Source: Gammaproteobacteria bacterium (GTDB taxonomy: Bacteria; Pseudomonadota; Gammaproteobacteria; S012-40). Taken from it: a stretch of DNA of 6,291 bases. Within the stretch, counting starts at the first letter, position 1. Every line of letters starts with the position of its first letter. A model generated the notes under the pieces. It saw nothing but the letters and a program-made list of their open reading frames with translations, made no database searches and had not been told where the DNA came from. This document shows positions 1 to 5,923 of the stretch, in pieces. The DNA lies in NCBI GenBank assembly GCA_029857925.1, contig JAOUGF010000134.1, positions 1-6,291 of the forward strand, written 5' to 3'. The position numbers were made by a program, and so were the translations under genes.

Positions 1-1548
1 GAAAATAAATATAAGGAAAACATCGGTTGCGACGGCCTCGCGTTTGTCGTACAAGACACGGGAATAGGCATACCATCGGAAAAACATGAAATGATATTTG
101 AACCTTTTCGGCAAATAGACGGCACTACCAGTCGCCAATTCGGCGGTTCCGGTCTAGGCCTGTCCATTTGCCGGGAATATGCGCGCCTGCTTGAAGGACA
201 AATATCACTTACAAGTGAACCAGAAAAGGGCAGTACGTTTATTTTATATTTACCGCGACATATTTCCACAAACAATCACGATGACGGCGTTGAAAATACA
301 GAGGCCGAGGCACGGACTATATACTTCGACAACAGCGGCGGTAACTCGCATCCGTTGCCACATCACATGCTGGTGGTCGAGGATGATGAGCGATTTGGAA
401 GCCTATTGTGTGGCTTGGCCCGAGATGCCGGTTTCAATTGCATAGCGACGCGTGATGCGAAAGAAGGTTACGAGCTCACAATGCAATTGAAACCTCACGC
501 GATCATACTCGATGTGATGTTAGACGGTTCCGATGGCTGGACACTGTTCGACCGCATCAAAGACAATCCCCAGTTACGCCACATACCGGTGCAATTCGTG
601 TCGGCCCACCAGGATCTTTATGGCGCCATGCAAAAAGGTGCCATCGGCTTTTTGCCGAAGCCCGCATCTAAAGCCGATCTTACGCGTGTACTCAATCGCT
701 TTTCATATATTGTTGAGCGTGACATTTCCACACTACTTCTTGCCGGTGACAATCCTGAAACGCTGCGCAAGATACGCACTACGATAGAAGCCGAGTCAGT
801 CAAAATAGTGCAATGCAGCATTACCGAATTGTCGCACAAATTGCGACAATACACATACGATTGCGTTGTGATTGATGCCGAAGCAGATCACAAGCAAATC
901 ACCGATGGCCTCGCCGCCCTTTCGGTGACATCGCAGTCACCGCCGCCACCGATCGTATTTTACGGCCATGTCGATCAAGATGCCGATCTTCGCCAACGTT
1001 TCGCAAGTTATGGCAATTTGGTGCTAAGAGAGGCTGTTAATCCTGAAGGCCTGCTCGATACCGTCACGTTGTTTATACATGCAATCACCCAGCGATTGAA
1101 TAAAACGCAACAAGCCACTATCGAAAAATTACACTATGACAAAGACATCTTTCGCAATAAAAAAGTACTTGTTGCGGATGACGATATGCGCAACGTGTTC
1201 GCGCTAACCAAACTTTTACAATCGAAGGAAATGCAGGTCTTAGTGGCGGAAGACGGACGTTCCGCCATCACCCAACTTGAACAGCACCCATACATTGATA
1301 TCATACTGATGGACGTCATGATGCCGATTATGGACGGCTATGACGCGATTAGGCAAATACGCAGTCGCCATACACTACGCAATATTCCGATTATCGCACT
1401 TACTGCGAAATCAATGCCGGAGGATCGCAATAAAACACTGCTTGCCGGTGCGAATGACTATCTAGCAAAACCCGTTGATCCCGCAAGACTCATCATGACG
1501 ATGAGACTTTGGCTGCAAAATTCCCGGGCCGCTCACGATGGACGTTAA
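1..1548 (+). CDS. Hybrid sensor histidine kinase, C-terminal part (HATPase-REC-degenerate REC-REC), 5' truncated by window edge
   Basis: The frame is open from base 1, so the ATG at 91 is an internal methionine, not the start. Of 515 visible residues, 1-86 are the end of a HATPase_c domain: G1 box DTGIGI (19-24), F box FEPF (33-36) and G2 box GGSGLGLSI (48-56). The N box, the phospho-accepting His and any sensor domain are left of the window. Receiver 1 (about 122-235) has acid pair E127/D128, phospho-acceptor D171 and K220. A receiver-like segment (about 242-365) keeps a possible D292 but lacks the acid pair and lysine. Receiver 3 (about 388-508) is canonical: D393/D394, D438 in LMDVMMP, T468, K490. 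The protein should autophosphorylate and pass phosphate to its own receivers and perhaps to the response regulator encoded two genes downstream. The stop overlaps the next gene by 11 bases, indicating one operon. The family is certain; the signal sensed is unknown. Confidence 0.95.
   Translation, partial: ENKYKENIGCDGLAFVVQDTGIGIPSEKHEMIFEPFRQIDGTTSRQFGGSGLGLSICREYARLLEGQISLTSEPEKGSTFILYLPRHISTNNHDDGVENTEAEARTIYFDNSGGNSHPLPHHMLVVEDDERFGSLLCGLARDAGFNCIATRDAKEGYELTMQLKPHAIILDVMLDGSDGWTLFDRIKDNPQLRHIPVQFVSAHQDLYGAMQKGAIGFLPKPASKADLTRVLNRFSYIVERDISTLLLAGDNPETLRKIRTTIEAESVKIVQCSITELSHKLRQYTYDCVVIDAEADHKQITDGLAALSVTSQSPPPPIVFYGHVDQDADLRQRFASYGNLVLREAVNPEGLLDTVTLFIHAITQRLNKTQQATIEKLHYDKDIFRNKKVLVADDDMRNVFALTKLLQSKEMQVLVAEDGRSAITQLEQHPYIDIILMDVMMPIMDGYDAIRQIRSRHTLRNIPIIALTAKSMPEDRNKTLLAGANDYLAKPVDPARLIMTMRLWLQNSRAAHDGR
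828..850. repeat. Perfect 9-bp inverted repeat with 5-base loop inside the kinase gene
   Basis: ATTGTCGCA (828-836) and TGCGACAAT (842-850) are exact reverse complements around the loop CAAAT. It lies in the codons for the degenerate middle receiver. No T-run follows, so it is not a conventional terminator. It could be chance, an mRNA hairpin or a protein-binding palindrome; the sequence does not decide between them. Confidence 0.6.
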
Positions 1549-2359
1549 TAGCGACGACGCCAAGCAATTGACTGACGCCATTCGTATGCGCTATGGTCTG
1601 AACCTCGGATTGTATGCCGACGATTCGTTGCGCAGACGAATCAAATATGCAGCGCGGCGCATCGAAATCACGCAGTTTTCCGAACTGATAACGACACTAT
1701 TGGCATCACCCGACCACTACTACGCGTTCGTCGGCCATCTCTCGGTAAGCGTGTCAGAAATGTTTCGTGATCCCGCAGCATTCGCGTTTATTACGCAAGA
1801 ACTGTTTCCGAAATTTGAAGCCTACCCCTATTTAAAGATTTGGCATGCAGGGTGCGCTCACGGTGAAGAAGTTTTTTCTATGATGATCTTGTTAAAAGAA
1901 CAAGGGTTATTGGATCGGACGTTAGTTTATGCTACAGATAACAATCCCCAGGCATTACATAGAGCTCGCCAAGGTATATATGAAAAATCCGGGCTTTCCG
2001 CAATTGAAACCCGATATGCCGCCGCAGGCGGACTGGGTAATGTACGGGACTATCTGATTTTCTCACGCTTTTCCACGATGATGATAAAACCCTACTTACG
2101 CGAACGTATAGTTTTCGCGCACCACGATTTAACCACCCATACCGAATTCAGCCATTTTCAATTTATTTTGTGCAGAAATGTGTTTATTTATTTTAGTGAG
2201 GAAATGCGCCGTCACGCCGCTAACCTCTTTGCACAGAGTCTTTATCCCGAGGGGGTTCTTTGTTTGGGCAGGCATGAATCACTGCCGACAAGTGACGCGC
2301 GCTTTTCTCCCGTCCATAAAGTGCTAAATATTTATAGGTATTGTGACCAATCCAATTGA
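1538..2359 (+). CDS. cheR: CheR-type protein-glutamate O-methyltransferase
   Basis: The 273-residue product has the normal length and layout of CheR, which transfers methyl from S-adenosylmethionine to glutamates of chemoreceptor-like proteins. The N-terminal helical domain (about 1-75) ends in the substrate-side motif MFRD (75-78, counterpart of the FRE arginine region). The SAM-binding fold follows: HAGCAHGEEVFS (103-114), acidic TDNNP (133-137), and LCRNVFIYF (211-219). The stretch between about 148 and 210, with AAAGG and YLRERIVFAHHDL, is where CheR carries its beta-subdomain, and its length is normal. The C-terminal LGRHESL (243-249) is also family-typical. The ATG at 1538 lies inside the end of the kinase gene and has no strong Shine-Dalgarno sequence, so translational coupling is likely. 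The set resembles CheR proteins found beside hybrid kinases rather than in flagellar chemotaxis operons (recollection of family context). The substrate is unknown: no MCP or CheB is nearby, and a methyl-accepting part of the kinase outside the window is possible. Confidence 0.93.
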   Translation: MDVNSDDAKQLTDAIRMRYGLNLGLYADDSLRRRIKYAARRIEITQFSELITTLLASPDHYYAFVGHLSVSVSEMFRDPAAFAFITQELFPKFEAYPYLKIWHAGCAHGEEVFSMMILLKEQGLLDRTLVYATDNNPQALHRARQGIYEKSGLSAIETRYAAAGGLGNVRDYLIFSRFSTMMIKPYLRERIVFAHHDLTTHTEFSHFQFILCRNVFIYFSEEMRRHAANLFAQSLYPEGVLCLGRHESLPTSDARFSPVHKVLNIYRYCDQSN

Positions 2360-4505
2360 TGTAAGGATAAATAAAACCCTTATGCAAAACAAATCGCTCA
2401 CCGCGTCTCTCGTCGCAGCACCTGTTTCACCCCCCAATGCACTTCCAGTCGTCTTGGTCGTAGACGATCAACTTCCAAATTTGGTTGCGATGCGCGGTCT
2501 ATTGACGCGCATGGCGGTGCATGTCGTCGAAGTAGACAGCGGTCCAAAAGCGCTACGGAAATTATTAGAAATAGACGTCGCGTTAATCCTGATGGATGTG
2601 CGGATGCCAGGCATGGACGGATTCGATGTAATGCAGGTGCTGCAATCCGAACCGACTACGGCGAATATTCCTATTATATTAATCACCGCCGATCACGCAG
2701 ATGATAAACGACTCACTCGCGCCTATCGCGGGGGCGCGGTGGATTTTTTATACAAACCGGTCAACCCGCAGGTTTTAGTCGGAAAAGTTCGCGTGTTTAT
2801 TGAACTCTACAAGGCGCGCCAGCAGCTTAAGCAATTATCCGTCGAACAGCAAATCATCCTTAATACAGCGGCACAAGGAATATGCGGTGTCTCCGCCTCC
2901 GGAGAAGTTCAATTCGCCAATCCAGCGGCGGAAAAAATAGCCAACGATATTTTAACAGGGAAAAACATATTTTCTTTGCTTTATACGGAGAATGGTGCGC
3001 CGCTTAGTGCCTATCGCTTGAATGAACTCACTTCCGCCGTCCAAGGTAAAATCAATCTTCATAACAGCCGTTATTCTTTTCACAACGCGGACGGTTATTT
3101 CGCCCCGGTTTCGCTTTCCGCGTCGCACGTTCCGTTAGACGGGCATTCGACCTTCAGTAGCGTAATCGTCTTTTCCGATATCGGTGAGCACATTAAATTG
3201 GAAAATCGACTAACTAAACTGGCACGATACGACGCACTTACCGGGCTTGCTAATCGTACACTTTTTTTTGAAGCGCTGACACATGCACTCGCCCGCGCAA
3301 AGCGCCAACACGCAAAGGTGGCGTTATTTTATATTGATTTGGATCATTTCAAGAAGGTCAACGATACGCTTGGACATCTGGCGGGGGATCAGCTATTGAC
3401 GCAGTTTTCTCAAAGGTTAACAAGCCATTGTCGTGAAACCGACAGTGTCGCCAGATTGGGCGGAGATGAGTTCACGGTCATTATAGAAAATGCACAAAAT
3501 ACGGAAAGTGTCACGAATATTGCGGAAAAACTCGTACGCATCATAAATACTCCTTTCCAAATAGGCGGACGCGACATTTTTACGTCCATGAGCATAGGCA
3601 TCGCGATCTATCCGGATGTTGCGACCAGCGCGGAGGCCATCACGAAGTGCGCGGACACGGCGATGTATGAAGCGAAAGAGAGCGGACGCAACGCGTTTTG
3701 TTTTTACAACAAAAGTATTACGAAACGGATTAAAACACGTGTCAGTCTTGAACAGGAGCTGCGCAAAGCCATAAAAGGGGCGCAATTTGAGCTATATTAT
3801 CAACCCAAAGTATCGCTTATTAACGGCGTCACGACCGGGTTTGAAGCGTTGTTACGCTGGCACCATCCGCAGCGGGGCGTCGTCTGCCCAGGGGATTTTA
3901 TCGCCATCGCGGAGGATAGCGGCATCATCCATGAAATTGGAGAATGGGTGTTCCAGAACGCATTTCAGCAATTAGAAATATGGGACAAGGCGAATCTGTT
4001 CGACGGCCTTAAACTCGCCATTAATCTTTCTTCACGTCAACTGGAACGCCCTCGTTTTATCGAAGACTTGTTTCGATCGACGGGTGAAAAGCAGCTGCAA
4101 TCCATTGAAATAGAGCTGACTGAAACCGCCGTCATGCAAAATATCGAACATGCGAGCAAACTGCTTAGCGAATTGGATGATCGCGGTGTAAGCATCGCCA
4201 TAGATGATTTCGGCATCGGCTACTCATCCTTTGGAAAACTCAAATCCCTGCCGATTAAAACGCTGAAAATAGATCAATCGTTTGTACGCGAAATCGCGCA
4301 CAATAAAAATGACGCCGCGATCGTGAAGGCGATTGTAAGTATGGGACAAACGTTAGATATCAATGTCATTGCGGAAGGCGTAGAGACCCTTGCACATCGC
4401 GACATGTTACAGCTGTTTCACTGCCCAGAGGCACAGGGATTCCACTTTGCCAGGCCCGGAGACGCCGAACAGGCCACCCAATGGTTGAAGAGCGCGCTAC
4501 ATTGA
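2343..4505 (+). CDS. Response regulator with PAS, GGDEF and EAL domains (cyclic di-GMP synthesis/degradation)
   Basis: This 720-residue cytoplasmic protein has no membrane segment. REC (about 35-155) is complete: acid pair D41/D42, phospho-acceptor D85 in LMDVRMPGMDG, T115, K138. A PAS-like domain (about 165-282) follows, then a linker helix. GGDEF (about 290-455) has DLDHFKKVND (332-341), intact GGDEF (373-377) and an inhibitory I-site RETD (364-367) exactly five residues before it. EAL (about 466-715) has EALLRW (501-506), N561, E591/E594, DDFGIGYSS (621-629), K642, AEGVE (677-681) and Q698, so every metal and catalytic position I can check is present. Phosphorylation of REC, probably by the upstream kinase, should tune the balance of diguanylate cyclase and phosphodiesterase activity. 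The GTG at 2343 overlaps cheR by 17 bases; an in-frame ATG at 2382 (707 residues) with AAGGA 14 bases upstream is an equally possible start. Both leave REC intact. Net activity in vivo cannot be read from sequence. Confidence 0.95.
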   Translation: MTNPIDVRINKTLMQNKSLTASLVAAPVSPPNALPVVLVVDDQLPNLVAMRGLLTRMAVHVVEVDSGPKALRKLLEIDVALILMDVRMPGMDGFDVMQVLQSEPTTANIPIILITADHADDKRLTRAYRGGAVDFLYKPVNPQVLVGKVRVFIELYKARQQLKQLSVEQQIILNTAAQGICGVSASGEVQFANPAAEKIANDILTGKNIFSLLYTENGAPLSAYRLNELTSAVQGKINLHNSRYSFHNADGYFAPVSLSASHVPLDGHSTFSSVIVFSDIGEHIKLENRLTKLARYDALTGLANRTLFFEALTHALARAKRQHAKVALFYIDLDHFKKVNDTLGHLAGDQLLTQFSQRLTSHCRETDSVARLGGDEFTVIIENAQNTESVTNIAEKLVRIINTPFQIGGRDIFTSMSIGIAIYPDVATSAEAITKCADTAMYEAKESGRNAFCFYNKSITKRIKTRVSLEQELRKAIKGAQFELYYQPKVSLINGVTTGFEALLRWHHPQRGVVCPGDFIAIAEDSGIIHEIGEWVFQNAFQQLEIWDKANLFDGLKLAINLSSRQLERPRFIEDLFRSTGEKQLQSIEIELTETAVMQNIEHASKLLSELDDRGVSIAIDDFGIGYSSFGKLKSLPIKTLKIDQSFVREIAHNKNDAAIVKAIVSMGQTLDINVIAEGVETLAHRDMLQLFHCPEAQGFHFARPGDAEQATQWLKSALH
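2363..2367 (+). promoter_or_regulatory. Candidate ribosome binding site for the alternative ATG start at 2382
   Basis: AAGGA just after the cheR stop is the best Shine-Dalgarno match in the junction, but it is 14 bases from the ATG at 2382, longer than ideal. The upstream GTG start at 2343 has only AGG (2336-2338) four bases before it. Neither site settles the start. Confidence 0.3.
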
Positions 4506-4520
4506 CAATTCGATATTCTT

Positions 4521-4566
4521 TTCTGAACATGACGGCCCCACGACAGGTGAGGGCGTGATTTCAGAA
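4521..4566. terminator. Hairpin between convergent genes, probable transcription terminator
   Basis: TTCTGAA (4521-4527) pairs with TTCAGAA (4560-4566). Inside it AT/AT, ACG/CGT, CCC/GGG and CAC/GTG also pair, giving about 18 base pairs with small bulges, one G-G mismatch and a GACAG loop (4542-4546). On the plus strand it is followed by ATCTATTTT, an imperfect U-tract, which suits termination of the kinase-cheR-GGDEF/EAL operon. On the minus strand it begins three bases after the stop of the lipoprotein gene but has no U-tract beyond it. It may therefore end the minus transcript weakly, or serve as a 3' stabilising hairpin. Confidence 0.6.
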
Positions 4567-4568
4567 AT

Positions 4569-5720
4569 CTATTTTAGCGTCACAATATAAAGCGAAAAAT
4601 TGCCTGTAGAACGTTTGTTGCCACTCACCAGAAACCTCCCGTCTTGGTCGATGTCGTGTATATCCCAATAGTAGTTGTCTTTGGCCGTCAAGCCGACATT
4701 GAGGTTTAGGGCCTCACCATTTTTCCAAACAATGGGGATACCGCCGAAACCTCTGCTTGGTACACAGACGCCCGCCGCCACTTGGTTTTCATCGATTGCC
4801 GAGATATCACAAAGCACGTAACCCTCAGGCATAGGCAATGGAACCAATCCCTCTTTAAAACTCCACAGTGCCACTGCAACACCCGGTACATCGTCTATTT
4901 GTTTATAAAATTCGACGCCGAAGAGGCCGGTATTATTCATTTGTGCGAACCAACTATTGGTTGGAATTTCAGGCATATTTGTATCGTAAATATTCACCAA
5001 TTTTCGCTCTGAGTTAAATACACAGGGCGTTGTCGTGTCACCGCAACCCAACGCCAGTTCACCTGCTTCGTTGATCGCGGCAACCCGATCGACCGGCAGT
5101 TTGAGTGTTTGTGCATCAGCGGATGGACGCACGTCATCCACCATGCCTTTTATTAGATTGATATGGAAGTCGTCTATTTTCCATGTAAACACATACCGTG
5201 GCGGCGGATCTAATTTTTCATCGTTGATATTCAAGCGCACCGTGCCCGTGATCACACCGGCATTATTGATGGCGATGGGATTGACATCACGCAGGGTGTA
5301 TATTTCAGATGCGTCTTGGTTTTGTTTGGGCAATACTTCCAATAAACGCTGTAGGCCACCAGCAGGGGTGTAGAGAAACCCTTCGCCAACAATAGTAGGT
5401 GCGCTATCTGGCACCTCTATGCGCCCTATGACCACCCCTTTGTTATTGATGTCTATCAAAGTGGTATTACCCAAAGAGGATTTTATATCTGTAGGTATAT
5501 TCTCGGGTGAAAGGGTTCGAACATAATATGCCTTATCTTTTCCGACGTGCCCCGCGATCCAGCCGTCACCACCGAATTTACCGTTACCTACCAAATCCAA
5601 TGCGCGTTCGCTTTTAATAATCGACGGCGGTGCGGTGGGTGCGGCGTTGTTCGGTCCCGACTGCATTTTGCAACCTACGCACATCGTGAAAAATAATATC
5701 GCCGCAAACGATTTGTACAT
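4569..5720 (-). CDS. Probable lipoprotein with HAF-like repeats
   Basis: The 383-residue product opens with a short signal peptide: Lys3, a hydrophobic core from about 5 to 16, and CVG before Cys17. This resembles a lipobox, although Cys at -3 replaces the usual Leu. Residue +2 is Lys, not Asp, so by the enterobacterial Lol rule it would go to the outer membrane. A low-complexity Pro/Ala/Asn linker (about 21-35) follows. The rest is about seven imperfect repeats of the form [I/M]-[N/D]-N-x-G-x-x-x-G, each followed by a strand ending in an aromatic (for example GFLYTP 114-119, YVFTW 176-180, VALW 283-286). This matches the HAF family of extracellular repeats. Function is unknown; no catalytic motif is visible, and a binding or scaffold role is a guess. 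The start ATG is preceded by purine-rich runs. The gene stands alone, convergent with the signalling operon and divergent from the DUF4124 gene. Confidence 0.85.
   Translation of the reverse strand: MYKSFAAILFFTMCVGCKMQSGPNNAAPTAPPSIIKSERALDLVGNGKFGGDGWIAGHVGKDKAYYVRTLSPENIPTDIKSSLGNTTLIDINNKGVVIGRIEVPDSAPTIVGEGFLYTPAGGLQRLLEVLPKQNQDASEIYTLRDVNPIAINNAGVITGTVRLNINDEKLDPPPRYVFTWKIDDFHINLIKGMVDDVRPSADAQTLKLPVDRVAAINEAGELALGCGDTTTPCVFNSERKLVNIYDTNMPEIPTNSWFAQMNNTGLFGVEFYKQIDDVPGVAVALWSFKEGLVPLPMPEGYVLCDISAIDENQVAAGVCVPSRGFGGIPIVWKNGEALNLNVGLTAKDNYYWDIHDIDQDGRFLVSGNKRSTGNFSLYIVTLK
4620..5585 (-). repeat. Seven HAF-like protein repeats within the lipoprotein gene
   Basis: Signatures end at the conserved glycine at residues 57 (GGDGWIAG), 99 (INNKGVVIG), 159 (INNAGVITG), 225 (INEAGELALG), 268 (MNNTGLFG), 317 (IDENQVAAG) and 367 (IDQDGRFLVSG). 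Spacings are 42, 60, 66, 43, 49 and 50 residues. The first and last are the most degenerate. The repeats are evident in the protein but not as DNA repeats, so they are old duplications. Confidence 0.7.
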
Positions 5721-5923
5721 AGCTCCCCCTGCACCCTCCGCAAACGCGTATCACCCGGAATGCTCGTTAATCTGGAATTGATTTCAGGCCTGCCCCGTTA
5801 CCAAGGCATGTGATAGTAAATTCCTAAGCTTAGCCGAACGTGAATACGCGCACCCGCTCTAGTATGACCTATTGCGTAACATCTGTTAAAGTATCGTCCA
5901 CGTAACGGACATTGGACAAGCAC
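5721..5923. promoter_or_regulatory. Divergent intergenic region expected to hold two promoters
   Basis: The region lies between the 5' ends of two divergent genes, so it must contain or lie downstream of a promoter for each. I found no convincing sigma-70 -35/-10 pair and no sigma-54 site on either strand. Visible elements are a 10-bp perfect palindrome CTAAGCTTAG (5824-5833), a short inverted repeat GTCC/GGAC (5896-5899 and 5907-5910), and GGACA repeated at 5907 and 5914 just before the DUF4124 start. Their role is unknown. Confidence 0.4.
5723..5739 (-). promoter_or_regulatory. Purine-rich ribosome binding region of the lipoprotein gene
   Basis: Read on the minus strand, GGAGGG (5739-5734) lies 13 bases and AGGGGGAG (5730-5723) two bases before the ATG at 5720. 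The first is a strong anti-16S match but far from the start; the second is close but weaker, unless its 5' AGG pairs. Either way they support this start codon. Confidence 0.5.

Noticed and set aside
91..93. ATG at 91 as the start of the kinase gene
   Set aside because: The same frame is open back to base 1 and encodes the conserved G1 box DTGIGI, so the gene begins outside the window.
618..854. Minus-strand reading frame within the kinase receiver region
   Set aside because: It is antisense to conserved receiver residues, with no independent support.
2357..2361. TGATG stop/start overlap at the end of cheR
   Set aside because: The ATG at 2359 is followed at once by TAA in its frame, so it cannot start the downstream gene.
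3417..3785. Minus-strand reading frame of 122 codons inside the GGDEF/EAL gene
   Set aside because: It lies antisense to the conserved GGDEF region and has no recognisable domain or ribosome binding site; it is a shadow of a certain gene.
5035..5373. Plus-strand reading frame of 112 codons opposite the lipoprotein gene
   Set aside because: It is antisense to the repeat region and shows no family motif; the minus strand has a signal peptide and coherent repeats.
5860..5900. Possible sigma-70 promoter around TTGCGT (5872) or TAGTAT (5860)
   Set aside because: No partner hexamer lies at 16-18 bases spacing with more than about half the consensus bases; too weak to call.
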